A program made the position numbers and the translations under genes. A model generated the notes under the pieces. It was not told where the DNA came from and ran no database searches. It saw only the letters and a program-made list of their open reading frames with translations. A stretch of 64,000 nt of DNA. Source: Nitrospinota bacterium. GTDB lineage: Bacteria > Nitrospinota_A > UBA7883 > JACRLM01. Position 1 is the stretch's first letter; each line of letters opens with the position of its first letter. Positions 33,978 through 43,187 of the stretch are shown piece after piece. The stretch is from assembly GCA_016208975.1 (NCBI GenBank), contig JACQXA010000004.1, forward strand, positions 1,117,015 through 1,181,014, read 5' to 3'.

Positions 33978-36900
33978 ATGGACCGGACAGGATTAAGACA
34001 ATCGTTTATATCCAGGACCGTAACGGCGTTTCTCCTTGCGGGGATGGCCCTTTGGCCGGTTCCCGGCGCCCATGCCCAGGCTTTGGCCACAGGGTGCGTG
34101 GCGGGCGGTTCGTCCTCCACCACGGCGGGATCTTTTAACGCTTCCAACTATTCGTTGAACGGCGTTGGCGTCAATGCCAGCGGCAACCTCCAGCTGGAAA
34201 CCGGGCAAAGCGCCCTTAATCCCAGCAGTGTGGTAGTCCCCTTCGAGCAGGACATCTACTCGACCTACATCTCCGAGGGCGCGGGCTATGTGTCCCACTT
34301 CGGCTGGTTCCTGTTGAGAGAGGCCGAACAGAAAGTTAACGCCGGGAACCCCATCGCCGGGCCGCTGTCATGGGCTTCCCTCACCAGCGCCGGGGTGACC
34401 CTTAACTACCTGTACCGGTCCATAAAAGACGACGGCGCCAGCTGTTGCGACGGCGGCAACGGCATTCTTGATAACTATTACAACAGCGCCGGCACATTGC
34501 TGGGCACTTCCTCCGGTCTTACCGAGGCCCAGCTTACAACCTACGGTTACTCCCCCAACAATGACGGCGCCGTGGACAACCGGGACATGCGCAAATACAT
34601 GGGTCATTTTGTGGGGGGCACTGAAATAGTATTCTTCCTGCTTCCCAACGGTAGCACCGCCACCCCCTGGTACTCCAAGAACAACTGGAGCGGGGACACA
34701 TGGAACCCCTCCAACAACAACAAGAAAAGTTTGGTGAGCGGCTCTACTTACCGCCAGCTCACGCAGACCCTTTTGCTCGACCAGCTTTCTCCGGAAAGCG
34801 GTGGTACCACCACTTACAACTCCGCTCCCAATCCCAGGACCTGGAGCCAGGGCTGGATACCCACGGCCCCGCAAACACGTTTGTCCACATATCACGCCAC
34901 AACCCTTTCGGGTTCCGTGGCAAACACATATACATACGGGCAGAAATATAACCACTTCATCGTGGGCGCCCCGCCAACCGACCCGTTCAAGTGGGTCCTT
35001 GGCATGGAAGACCTCAGCGGCGCCGGTGACGCGGATTTCAACGACCTGGTCATATATATCCAGCGCAAGACCGGCGGCATGGCCCAGCTTCAGTCCACCC
35101 AGGCCATGAGCCCCACAGACGCGGACGCCTATATTACGCAGGTTACCTTCTCGGTGCGGGACAAGATGCCCACCTGCAACGGCAAAGCCTCTTCCATCAG
35201 GTACTACCTTTCCATAGACAACGGCGTCACCTGGGTGGAAGTGACCAGCTGGGACCAGATAAAGACGCCTGATTCAATCGGAGCCACGGTGACCGGCTGG
35301 GTGTACGGCACGCCCGAGGAAACCTGGCGGCAGGGCACCATAAGCTTCTCGGAACTGGGGCTCACGGGCCGACAGCTTCTGTGGAAGGGTGAATATGTCT
35401 CCGAAGACGACGCCTGCAAGCCCGAGACGATAGAAGTGTCCCTGTCGTTCCAAGCGGCCAAGAACCAGCAGTTCAGCCGCTCGGCCCCCACTTCGCTGGG
35501 TAACGTGATGTACACCGCCACCTTTGAAACCCCGGCGACCACCTGGACCGACAAGGAGCTGAGGGGCCACCTGTTCTCCGAGCGGTTGTACGACCCCACG
35601 TCCACCTCCGCCGGATACAGCATCGTCCAGAACTGGGACGCGGGCTCGGTGCTTACCGCGGGAAGCCCCAACTCCCGGACCGTGCTATACCCGGACATAA
35701 CCGTTACAGCAATTGCCGGGGAGGCCCTGGCCACCGGAGACGGAGTGACCACTACCTTTTCCGGCACGCTGGCCCAGAAACCGCTGGTGCATTCAACGCT
35801 GTCCATAACCGACAGCATCGAAACCTTCATTGACAAACGCACCACCGAGCTGGAGGGTAACCTGACCGGCACGGGAACCATCAACCGTTTCACCGGAGCG
35901 TACAGCATCACGTTCAACAGCGCCCCGTCCGTGGGGGTGCCCATAACGGCCAGCTACCAGTATTACGTCACTTCTTCCACCATGAACGCGTTTAACACCG
36001 CCAACATGACATACCAGAAGCTGGCGCTGGATTCCTCCAGCTACTACGATGGAACCGGTTTCCACTACACCTACGATTTCAACAGTAGCGGAACGGCCTC
36101 CACCGCCGACGGTACGCTGGAAGCGGACGCCGACTGGCTGACGCAATGGGTCCGGGGCTGGACGAACGGTTCCACCGCAACCACAAAGAAAGAGTGGCTG
36201 TTGGGGGCCATAGACCATAGCGCCCCGGCGGTGGTGGGCGCCCCGGGCGTGCCGGGCTGGTATTTCGGCACGGCGGTGACGCAGACCATCAAGGACGCTT
36301 ACGACACCTTCCGGTGCACGGAACGAACCCGGCGCACCGAGGCGTATGTGGGCGCCAGGGACGGCATGTTGCACTCTTTCTATTCGGGCGAGTTCAGGCC
36401 GTTCTTCATCGACGAATCCCTGATGGGCGGCACCTGCTCCGGCACCGTGGACCTGGAGAAGTTCCGGGACGCCACCAATCCGAACACCTTCACTTCGGCC
36501 TCCGGCGCGAAGTTCCCTTACTACACCACGCCAACGGGGGTGCAGATAACCATCAACCGCGGGTATTACGACTGGAAAACCAGGAGCGGCTCGACCCTCT
36601 CCAGCTCCACATCCCCGAACTACGGCACAGGCGCGGAGACTTTCGCCGCCGTACCGGTGGAACAGCTGGCCAAGTTGAAGAACAACAAGCTGAAGGGTGA
36701 GGACAGGGCTTTTGTGGACGCCTCGCCATCGGTGGCGTTCGCCCAGTTCTCCGACGGGACATGGCATACCGTGCTCATCCACGCGGAGGGCAACGGCGGG
36801 GACCATGTGACGGCGCTCGACATCACCAACCCCACAACGCCCACGTTCCTGTGGGAGTACGCCGACCCGGACCTCTACCGGTCGCGCTCCTCCCCCTCGG

Positions 36901-37793
36901 TGGGCTCCATCGGCAGGATATACACCTCCTCCGGCCCGAAATGGGTGGTGTTCTTCGTGTCCGGCATAAACCAGGATCCCACGCTGAACCCCTCCATCTA
37001 TATGCTGGACGTGGAGACCGGCGAAGTGCTCAAGAGGATATTCCTGGATTCGGCCGGGGCTTCGGGCCTTGGAGGCACCCCCTCCGGCCAGCCGGCGATA
37101 ATAGACTCCGACGGGAACGGGTATAACGACAGGCTGTATATCGGCACCGACAAGGGCTTCATGTACAAGGCCACCCTGCCGGACAATCCCAACTCCTCGG
37201 CGGGGGACATAACCGTGTGCACCCTGTTCAACGCCGGCCAGCCCATTTACGCCTCGCCGGCGGTTTCCAACCAGTCCACCATCCAGACCGACGGCACGCT
37301 GGCATACAACCTTACGGTGCTGTTCGGCACTTCCGACAGCCCCTACTATGTGGATGACACGGGCCAGACCTACTGGTTCTACGCCGTAAGCGACACAGCG
37401 GACAAGGGCCAGTGCGCCTCCGGAACCATGCTGTGGAGCTTCCAGCTTCCCCCGGGCCAAAGGGTTTACGCCTCGGCGTTCGCCACCGCCGGGCGGGTTT
37501 ACTTCGGCACCAGCACCGCGGACACTGAAGACCCGTGCTCACCTGCGGTTTCTTCCGCGGGCGGAGGCGTGGGTGGCATATACGCCCTGGATATTAAAAC
37601 GGGCGCTACGGTTTACAGCGAGTCGGTGGGCAACATAACCACCTCCCCGCTGGTGGACGACGAGCACCTTTATTTTAAATCCGCCAACGGTCAGTTGCAG
37701 GGCCGTGGGGGGAATACGTTCCAGAATCAAGTTCAACAAGGAGGCGCAGGAGATGTTCAGATCAACATGTGGCGGGAAATCAGTCAGCAGTAA
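33978..37793 (+). CDS. pilY1: PilY1-like pilus tip adhesin
   Basis: A 1271-residue secreted protein with a signal peptide ending near GAHA. A central DUF4114-like segment EDLSGAGDADFNDLVIYI (about 35006-35060) precedes the C-terminal PilC/PilY1 beta-propeller, recognisable by VGARDGMLHSFYSGEFRPFF and DITNPTTPTFLWEYADPDL. The calcium loop DSDGNGYNDRLYIG (37107-37148) matches the EF-like site of PilY1. There is no obvious N-terminal von Willebrand A domain. The 3' end overlaps the next pilin gene by about 41 bp. Confidence 0.85.
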   Translation: MDRTGLRQSFISRTVTAFLLAGMALWPVPGAHAQALATGCVAGGSSSTTAGSFNASNYSLNGVGVNASGNLQLETGQSALNPSSVVVPFEQDIYSTYISEGAGYVSHFGWFLLREAEQKVNAGNPIAGPLSWASLTSAGVTLNYLYRSIKDDGASCCDGGNGILDNYYNSAGTLLGTSSGLTEAQLTTYGYSPNNDGAVDNRDMRKYMGHFVGGTEIVFFLLPNGSTATPWYSKNNWSGDTWNPSNNNKKSLVSGSTYRQLTQTLLLDQLSPESGGTTTYNSAPNPRTWSQGWIPTAPQTRLSTYHATTLSGSVANTYTYGQKYNHFIVGAPPTDPFKWVLGMEDLSGAGDADFNDLVIYIQRKTGGMAQLQSTQAMSPTDADAYITQVTFSVRDKMPTCNGKASSIRYYLSIDNGVTWVEVTSWDQIKTPDSIGATVTGWVYGTPEETWRQGTISFSELGLTGRQLLWKGEYVSEDDACKPETIEVSLSFQAAKNQQFSRSAPTSLGNVMYTATFETPATTWTDKELRGHLFSERLYDPTSTSAGYSIVQNWDAGSVLTAGSPNSRTVLYPDITVTAIAGEALATGDGVTTTFSGTLAQKPLVHSTLSITDSIETFIDKRTTELEGNLTGTGTINRFTGAYSITFNSAPSVGVPITASYQYYVTSSTMNAFNTANMTYQKLALDSSSYYDGTGFHYTYDFNSSGTASTADGTLEADADWLTQWVRGWTNGSTATTKKEWLLGAIDHSAPAVVGAPGVPGWYFGTAVTQTIKDAYDTFRCTERTRRTEAYVGARDGMLHSFYSGEFRPFFIDESLMGGTCSGTVDLEKFRDATNPNTFTSASGAKFPYYTTPTGVQITINRGYYDWKTRSGSTLSSSTSPNYGTGAETFAAVPVEQLAKLKNNKLKGEDRAFVDASPSVAFAQFSDGTWHTVLIHAEGNGGDHVTALDITNPTTPTFLWEYADPDLYRSRSSPSVGSIGRIYTSSGPKWVVFFVSGINQDPTLNPSIYMLDVETGEVLKRIFLDSAGASGLGGTPSGQPAIIDSDGNGYNDRLYIGTDKGFMYKATLPDNPNSSAGDITVCTLFNAGQPIYASPAVSNQSTIQTDGTLAYNLTVLFGTSDSPYYVDDTGQTYWFYAVSDTADKGQCASGTMLWSFQLPPGQRVYASAFATAGRVYFGTSTADTEDPCSPAVSSAGGGVGGIYALDIKTGATVYSESVGNITTSPLVDDEHLYFKSANGQLQGRGGNTFQNQVQQGGAGDVQINMWREISQQ

Positions 37794-38724
37794 CGGGAAA
37801 GGAGGAAGCGCGGAAGACGGCCCTTTACGTAGAATGAGGGCGAAAGGCGGGTTCACCCTTACGGAAGTATTGGTGACCGTCGGTATCATCGGCGTCCTGC
37901 TGGGCGCGGCTGTCTGGTCCATGGCGGGCATCCTGCCCAAGTGGAGGCTCGAAGGCGCCTCCAATGAGGTGGTGTCGGTGGTGCAATACGCCCGGTCGGA
38001 AGCGGCCAGGATGAACACGCCCACGCTGGTGGAGTTCGCCAACGTAGGTAGCGTGACCAACTCCAAGATCAACGTGTACGTGGACAACAACCGTGACGGC
38101 CAGCTGGACGGGGGAGACACGAAAATAAAGAGCGTCTCCGTAACCAGCCTTTACCCTCAGGCGTACATCGCCAATGTTGAGTACGGCGTCACCAGCGCCA
38201 GCTCCGGGGGAAGCAGTTCTTCCTCCGGTGGCAGTAGCTCTTCCGGCGGAGAAGGTGAAAGCGAAGGCGCCGACAGCGACAAGTCGGACGATAGCGACAA
38301 GTCGGATGATAGTGATAAATCCGATGACAGCGACAAGTCGGACGACAGCAGTTCGGATAAATCGGACGATAGTTCCAGTGATAAGTCGGACGACAGCTCC
38401 AGCGACAAGTCGGACGATTCCAGTTCGGATAAATCGGACGATAGTTCCAGTGATAAGTCGGACGATTCCAGTTCGGATAAGTCGGATGATAGTGATAAAT
38501 CCGATGACAGCGACAAGTCGGACGATAGCGACAAGTCGGATGATAAATCGGACAACAGCGGTTCCGGAACCAACCCCTCGGTGGTTTTCAACCCGAACGG
38601 CTCGGTTAGCTCCAATAACCTGCCCGTGGGTGTGACCATATCGAGCGTGGTTCCGTTATCGCCACAGAGTTACCAGGTGATACTGCCCCGCGGCGGCGTG
38701 GGCCGGCTTGTTCCATTGCCTTAA
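37753..38724 (+). CDS. FimT/GspH-type pseudopilin with DKSDD repeats
   Basis: About 323 residues from ATG 37753 (SD AAGGAGG at 37738-37744), with an alternative start at 37834. GGFTLTEVLVTVGIIGVLLG is the prepilin motif, and PKWRLEGASNEVVSVVQYAR and TKIKSVSVTSL match GspH/FimT. After YIANVEYGV comes an insert of 13 DKSDD-containing units (38275-38559), Ser/Asp/Lys rich. The paralogue at 38951-39505 lacks the insert. Terminator follows at 38754. Confidence 0.85.
   Translation: MFRSTCGGKSVSSNGKGGSAEDGPLRRMRAKGGFTLTEVLVTVGIIGVLLGAAVWSMAGILPKWRLEGASNEVVSVVQYARSEAARMNTPTLVEFANVGSVTNSKINVYVDNNRDGQLDGGDTKIKSVSVTSLYPQAYIANVEYGVTSASSGGSSSSSGGSSSSGGEGESEGADSDKSDDSDKSDDSDKSDDSDKSDDSSSDKSDDSSSDKSDDSSSDKSDDSSSDKSDDSSSDKSDDSSSDKSDDSDKSDDSDKSDDSDKSDDKSDNSGSGTNPSVVFNPNGSVSSNNLPVGVTISSVVPLSPQSYQVILPRGGVGRLVPLP
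38275..38559 (+). repeat. In-frame SDKSDD / SSSDKSDD tandem repeat
   Basis: Tandem copies coding SDKSDD (four), SSSDKSDD (six), then SDKSDD (three). Units use mixed synonymous codons for Ser, Asp and Lys, so the amino-acid pattern has been kept while the DNA has diverged. Confidence 0.9.
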
Positions 38725-38753
38725 GGCTGGCTCGGCTTACTGGTTTTTTACAG

Positions 38754-38787
38754 CCCGCCGCCTGCGAGGGTGGCGGGTTTTTTGTTT
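38754..38787 (+). terminator. Rho-independent terminator after FimT gene
   Basis: Hairpin CCCGCC-GCC(TGCGA)GGG-TGGCGGG with a 9-bp imperfect stem, followed by TTTTTTGTTT at 38778-38787. It closes the pilV to first FimT transcription unit. Confidence 0.8.
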
Positions 38788-38950
38788 GAATCTAAATGTA
38801 TTTTATATGAATCTAATAGTTGCACTGCTTGGCTTAAAAAGGGACGATATTCTTATTAGGGGGTAATAAGAAAATATCCGTCATGAGGGAACTTTAGAGG
38901 CCAGCGATTAGCGCCACCGGAAAACCCGGGGGCAAAAGGAGGGAGCCTGG

Positions 38951-39505
38951 ATGAAGTTATCTTGGGGGAGAAAATCAAGGAATCGCGCGGCTGTTTCACG
39001 CGCCGGATTCTCGCTGGTGGAGCTATTGGTCACCATCGGGATACTTTCAATGATTATCGGTCTTGCTGTATGGTCTTTGCAGGGCACATTGCCCAACTGG
39101 AGGCTTAATAACGCCGCAAGCGAAGTCACTTCGATGTTCCAGTACGCCAGGTCCGAAGCGGCCCGCAACAACGTGAGGGCTTTTGTCTCCTTCAGCGGCA
39201 TAGGCTCCAGCACGGCGTCCAAAATCGACGTTTATCTGGATGTGGACCGCAACGGAAATCTGGACGCGGCGGATACGCTGTTGAAAAGCGTAACGATACC
39301 CATGAAATACCCGAGGGCGTATATCGCAAGCGTCACCGACGCGGCTGGAGCGATAACCACCGCAACCATGCGGGCGGACGGCACCATGACCGGTGTCACG
39401 GCGCCGGTAACCGTCACCGTGGACAGCCTGGCCACCACCACCCCGAGCCAGTACAGTGTTGTGGTGATATTGAGCGGCGCGGCGCGGGTAGAGCCGGTCC
39501 CATAA
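38951..39505 (+). CDS. FimT/GspH-type pseudopilin, second copy
   Basis: A 184-residue prepilin starting after AAAGGAGG. AGFSLVELLVTIGILSMIIG is the leader and helix; NWRLNNAASEVTSMFQYAR and the C-terminal STPSQYSVV-like segment mirror the repeat-containing copy just upstream (both have PNWRL/PKWRL, MFQYARSEAA/VQYARSEAA and the calcium-like DVDRNGNLDAAD loop). A tandem duplicate with its own promoter region, after the terminator. Confidence 0.85.
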   Translation: MKLSWGRKSRNRAAVSRAGFSLVELLVTIGILSMIIGLAVWSLQGTLPNWRLNNAASEVTSMFQYARSEAARNNVRAFVSFSGIGSSTASKIDVYLDVDRNGNLDAADTLLKSVTIPMKYPRAYIASVTDAAGAITTATMRADGTMTGVTAPVTVTVDSLATTTPSQYSVVVILSGAARVEPVP

Positions 39506-39565
39506 CAACCGGCCGCCATTGATAGGCGTTGAATCGCGGCCCCCGATGGGCTACGATTTAACGCG

Positions 39566-40255
39566 ATGGAACCGGTGGCGAGCAACGTGGCCCATATCCG
39601 GCGCAGAATAGCCTCAGCGGCGGGCCGGGCGGGGAGAGACCCGTCTTCGGTGCGGCTTATCGCCGTCACAAAAACCGTGGATGTGGAGCGGGCGGCGGAG
39701 GCTATATCAGCCGGGGTATTGGATTTGGGCGAGTCCCGCGTACAGGAAGCCCGCAGGAAGTTTGATGTTATTGGGGCTAAAGCCCAATGGCACATGATCG
39801 GCCCCCTGCAAACCAACAAAGCCAAATATTGCCCCGGCCTGTTTTCGCTGATCCATTCCCTGGACCGGCTGGAGCTTATGGAGGAATTATCCCGCCGGTC
39901 ACTGGGTGAGGGGCTGGTTATGCGGGGCCTTCTTCAGGTAAACCTTACCGGCGAAACGCAAAAAGGGGGATGCCGTCCACAGGACGCGGCGGACATTTTA
40001 AAGGCCGCGTCGCGCCTGCCCGGATTAAGAATTGAGGGGCTTATGACCATCCCCCGGTTCTCGGACGACCCGGAGGATTCACGCCCCGTTTTCCGCGCCC
40101 TTTTGGAATTGCGGGCAGACCTTGATAGAATCGGCATTGAAAACACGGGGCTGGATGAAATATCCGCCGGCATGACAGGAGATTTTGAGGTGGCCGTGGA
40201 AGAAGGGGCCACCATGGTTCGCGTGGGAAGCGCCATTTTCGGCGAGAGGGGATAA
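39566..40255 (+). CDS. PLP homeostasis protein, YggS/PLPBP family
   Basis: A 229-residue protein of the alanine-racemase-like TIM barrel family that binds pyridoxal phosphate without known enzymatic activity. The PLP lysine stretch LIAVTKTVDVERAAEAISAG, IGPLQTNKAKYCPGLFSL and GLMTIPRFSDDPEDSRPVF, plus GMTGDFEVAVEEGATMVRVG, are family signatures. Directly followed by proC, 4 bp after its stop; yggS-proC-yggT is a classic cluster. Confidence 0.93.
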   Translation: MEPVASNVAHIRRRIASAAGRAGRDPSSVRLIAVTKTVDVERAAEAISAGVLDLGESRVQEARRKFDVIGAKAQWHMIGPLQTNKAKYCPGLFSLIHSLDRLELMEELSRRSLGEGLVMRGLLQVNLTGETQKGGCRPQDAADILKAASRLPGLRIEGLMTIPRFSDDPEDSRPVFRALLELRADLDRIGIENTGLDEISAGMTGDFEVAVEEGATMVRVGSAIFGERG

Positions 40256-40259
40256 CCAG

Positions 40260-41075
40260 ATGATAAAGAGCAAGACAACGGCGTTCATCGGAGCCGGGTT
40301 CATGGGTTCGGCCCTTATCCGGGGGTTGGCCCGGTCGGGTTTGATAGACCCTTCCAGGATAATCGCCACAGACCCCAGAGAGGGGGCGTTAAAAGAGATC
40401 GCCGCTGACCTGGGCGTTCGCGCCACCATGGACAACGCCCTGGCCGTAAGCGAGGCGGACATAGTGGTTATCTGCGTAAAACCGCAGATTCTCTCCGGTG
40501 TGTTAAAAACCCTGGGCAGAAAGATAAGCCGGAAGAAACTGGTCATATCCATCGCCGCCGGGGTGAAGATGGAGACGTTGCAATCGCTTCTCCCCTCCGG
40601 CTCCCGGATAATCCGGGCCATGCCCAACATGCCTTCGGCGGTGGGGCAGGGGGCCACTGCCATATGCGCCGGGGGCGACGCCGAAGAGATGGACGTGGCC
40701 ATGGCCAGGCAGATTTTCGACGCCGTGGGCGAAACGGTGGTGGTGGATGAAAAGCAGATGGACGCGGTGACGGGCCTTTCCGGCTCGGGCCCGGCCTTTG
40801 TTTTCCTTTTCCTGGAGGCGTTCATAGACGCGGGCGTGCGCGTGGGGCTCCCCCGGGATGTGGCGCGGGTGCTGGCATTGCAAACGCTGTACGGCTCCGC
40901 CAAGTTCGCAAAGTCCACGGGCGAGCATCCGGCGGCGCTGAAAGACCGGGTCACCTCCCCCGGCGGCACCACCATAGCCGGGCTTGCGGTGCTGGAGGAA
41001 GAGGCCGTGCGCGGGGCCTTGATAAGGGCCGTGGAAGCGGCGACGGAACGGTCTAAAGAGTTGGGCGGGCAATAA
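40260..41075 (+). CDS. proC: Pyrroline-5-carboxylate reductase
   Basis: A 271-residue enzyme that makes proline from pyrroline-5-carboxylate with NAD(P)H. Rossmann motif FIGAGFMGSALIRGLARSG at the start; VDEKQMDAVTGLSGSGPAFV and RVTSPGGTTIAGLAVLEE are the ProC signatures. ATG 40260 lies 4 bp after yggS; a longer frame from 40185 overlaps that gene and is rejected. Confidence 0.96.
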   Translation: MIKSKTTAFIGAGFMGSALIRGLARSGLIDPSRIIATDPREGALKEIAADLGVRATMDNALAVSEADIVVICVKPQILSGVLKTLGRKISRKKLVISIAAGVKMETLQSLLPSGSRIIRAMPNMPSAVGQGATAICAGGDAEEMDVAMARQIFDAVGETVVVDEKQMDAVTGLSGSGPAFVFLFLEAFIDAGVRVGLPRDVARVLALQTLYGSAKFAKSTGEHPAALKDRVTSPGGTTIAGLAVLEEEAVRGALIRAVEAATERSKELGGQ

Positions 41076-41112
41076 CGCCGTCTTTTTTAATCAACGCGGA
41101 GTATTAGCGGAA

Positions 41113-41421
41113 ATGTTCGTTTTGGGAAACCTTCTTGTGGCTCTGGCGCAGGTGCTAAACATCGCGCTCACGTTATATTTGTGGATAGTCATTATCCGGG
41201 CGCTCATATCCTGGGTCAATCCGGACCCGTACAATCCCATCGTCCAGTTCCTGCACAGGATCACCGATCCGGTGCTTTTCCCCATCGCCCGGGCCCTGCC
41301 GCCCATGGGGGGGCTGGACATATCGCCCCTGATCCTTATCATGGTCATCTATTTTACCCAGTGGTTCGTGGTGAAAACCCTCATGCAGTTCGGGCTTATG
41401 CTTAACGCTTCGCCCATGTAA
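41113..41421 (+). CDS. YggT family membrane protein
   Basis: A 102-residue protein of two YggT-type hydrophobic blocks. YLWIVIIRALISWVNPDPYN and FLHRITDPVLFPIARALPPM are the family motifs. Function uncertain, probably in membrane or cell division-linked organisation; it follows proC as in many genomes. Confidence 0.9.
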   Translation: MFVLGNLLVALAQVLNIALTLYLWIVIIRALISWVNPDPYNPIVQFLHRITDPVLFPIARALPPMGGLDISPLILIMVIYFTQWFVVKTLMQFGLMLNASPM

Positions 41422-41440
41422 CTTAAGGTTTACCGCGACA

Positions 41441-41740
41441 ATGCCCCAGGGCAAGCTGGATATTAAAGAGGGAAAAGAGGGCGTAAGGTTCATTGTCCAC
41501 GTGGCGCCCAGGGCCTCCCGGTCGGAATTCATGGGGCTCCACGGCGACGCCATGAAAGTGCGCCTGGCGGCCCCGCCGGTGGATGGCGCCGCTAACGATG
41601 AGCTTATCGCGTTTTTATCAAAATTTATCGGTGTGCCGAAATCGGCAGTGGCTATAATCGCTGGAGAAACATCGAAACGGAAGACCGTGAGGATATCCGG
41701 GATTAACGCGGCCTCGATAACCGTTAAAATTGACAGGTGA
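41441..41740 (+). CDS. DUF167 (YggU) family protein
   Basis: A 99-residue protein with the DUF167 core: VHVAPRASRSEFMGLHGDAM, RLAAPPVDGAANDELIAFLS and VAIIAGETSKRKTVRISG. Role unknown; commonly beside yggT, as here. A hairpin and T-run follow. Confidence 0.92.
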   Translation: MPQGKLDIKEGKEGVRFIVHVAPRASRSEFMGLHGDAMKVRLAAPPVDGAANDELIAFLSKFIGVPKSAVAIIAGETSKRKTVRISGINAASITVKIDR

Positions 41741-41776
41741 GCCATCCGCTCCATTAGGCGGCCCGGCTTTTGTTTT
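41740..41776 (+). terminator. Probable terminator after DUF167 gene
   Basis: AGCC/GGCT outer and CCGC/GCGG inner arms form an interrupted hairpin, followed by TTTTGTTTT. Moderately convincing. Confidence 0.5.
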
Positions 41777-41807
41777 CAGATAAAAATTCACCGTGGAGGG
41801 CATGGTA

Positions 41808-42197
41808 ATGGGAGTAAAGAAAAAACTGGCTCTACTGGCCCTGGTTATGGCCCCATTGTATGGTTGCGTCGCCCTTGTGGCAGGCGGGGCCGGAGCGGCG
41901 GGTGCGTATATGTGGACCCATGGGAACCTCACCCGCAATTACCACCAGCCCATGGAAACCACTTGGGAGGGCGCCCTGCACGCGTTGAGCGTTTTAAACC
42001 TGCCGGTGATAGAGCAGGAACACGACAAGTTCAACGGGCGCATAAAAGCCAAGATGGCCGTGAAGAACGACCAGCTGATAATCATCATGGAACGGTGGAC
42101 GGATAACGAAACAAAGGTCACCGTCCGCGCCGGCCCCTTGGGCAACAGGGGCATTTCCGAAAGGGTCCATGAAGAAATCGCCAGGGCGCTCAAGTAG
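41808..42197 (+). CDS. DUF3568-type lipoprotein
   Basis: About 129 residues from ATG 41808, preceded by GGAGGG. Signal peptide ends at LYGC, a lipobox, so Cys would be lipidated and the protein anchored in a membrane. VAGGAGAAGAYMWTHGNLTR and HDKFNGRIKAKMAVKNDQLI are the DUF3568 pattern. Function unknown. Confidence 0.75.
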   Translation: MGVKKKLALLALVMAPLYGCVALVAGGAGAAGAYMWTHGNLTRNYHQPMETTWEGALHALSVLNLPVIEQEHDKFNGRIKAKMAVKNDQLIIIMERWTDNETKVTVRAGPLGNRGISERVHEEIARALK

Positions 42198-42256
42198 GCT
42201 TTGAAAGCTTTGAAAAAACCCATGCCCGGCCTCCATTCATAAACGGAGTCAGTTAT

Positions 42257-43183
42257 ATGAGCGGGGTAGTGGGTGTTTCCACCTGTTGGTTATCAAGAGT
42301 CTCTAACGACGGGGCGGGAATAATCAGTGGCATCGCGGGCATCGGCGCCGCCGCCGTGGAGCTGGATTACCGGCTGACACCGGCCATGCTGGGCCATGTG
42401 GAAGCCGCGCTTGGATCCCGGGGGATGGGGATTGTCTCCATCCACGCCGTATGCCCGGCCGTGGAAGGCAAGCAAGACACCCGTCAGGCGGAGCGGTATT
42501 CCGTCAGTTCCGCTTCGGAGGATGAGCGCCGCATGGCCGTTGCCGATGTGATAGATACCATCCGGACAGCGGCGCGGCTTGCGGTAAAAAACGTGGTGTT
42601 GCATTGCGGCAAAACGCCCATGGAAAGGGTGACGCCCATAATCCAGCGGATGTACGATGATGGAACCCTGCATACGCCGGAGGGGCAAAAACGGATCGGC
42701 CAGTTTAAAACAGACCGTTTGCGAAGCAGGGGAAACACCTTCAAAAATCTCCTGAAGTCCCTGGATGAAATAGGCGGGGAAGCGGCAAGAAACGGCGTGG
42801 ATATATGCCTTGAGAACCGTTATTACATGGAGGAATACCCAAATTTCGAGGAGATGGCCGTGATATTTTTGCGGCTGGATAACGGCCCCATAAAATACTG
42901 GCACGACACCGGCCACGCCCAGGCGCAGGAAAACCTTGGCATGATCAGCCACTCCGCCTGGCTGAAAGAATTTTCCAGCCGGATGGCCGGGGTTCATCTG
43001 CACGATGTGGAGCGTTATACCGACCATTTGGCGCCTCCTTCCGGCGCTGAGGGTTGCGTGGATTTTTCCATGGTGGAGCGTTATATTGCCCCCGGCGCCG
43101 CCAGGGTGCTGGAGCTTCGTGAAACCGTAACCCCCGCCCAGGCAAAAGCCGGGCTGGAATGGCTTGCGGCCCGGGCGGGTTGA
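42257..43183 (+). CDS. Xylose-isomerase-like TIM-barrel protein (AP endonuclease 2 fold)
   Basis: A 308-residue TIM barrel related to sugar isomerases/epimerases. Metal-binding residues are seen in VLHCGKTP, ICLENRYYMEEYP, KYWHDTGHAQAQ, GVHLHDVERYTDH and VLELRE, the usual His/Asp/Glu pattern. Substrate is unknown. The frame ends at 43183, 5 bp before the glycosyltransferase start, so the two are co-transcribed; this suggests a link to sugar or cell-surface metabolism. Confidence 0.8.
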   Translation: MSGVVGVSTCWLSRVSNDGAGIISGIAGIGAAAVELDYRLTPAMLGHVEAALGSRGMGIVSIHAVCPAVEGKQDTRQAERYSVSSASEDERRMAVADVIDTIRTAARLAVKNVVLHCGKTPMERVTPIIQRMYDDGTLHTPEGQKRIGQFKTDRLRSRGNTFKNLLKSLDEIGGEAARNGVDICLENRYYMEEYPNFEEMAVIFLRLDNGPIKYWHDTGHAQAQENLGMISHSAWLKEFSSRMAGVHLHDVERYTDHLAPPSGAEGCVDFSMVERYIAPGAARVLELRETVTPAQAKAGLEWLAARAG

Positions 43184-43187
43184 TAAA

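Noticed and set aside
35793-37460. Long open frame on the minus strand opposite pilY1
   Set aside because: 555 codons long, but made of low-complexity His/Arg/Gly/Val-rich sequence expected opposite a GC-rich gene; the plus strand encodes a clear PilY1 propeller.
38157-38639. Minus-strand frame of SSDLSLELSSD repeats
   Set aside because: It is simply the antisense of the DKSDD repeat tract inside the pilin gene; no start signal or family.
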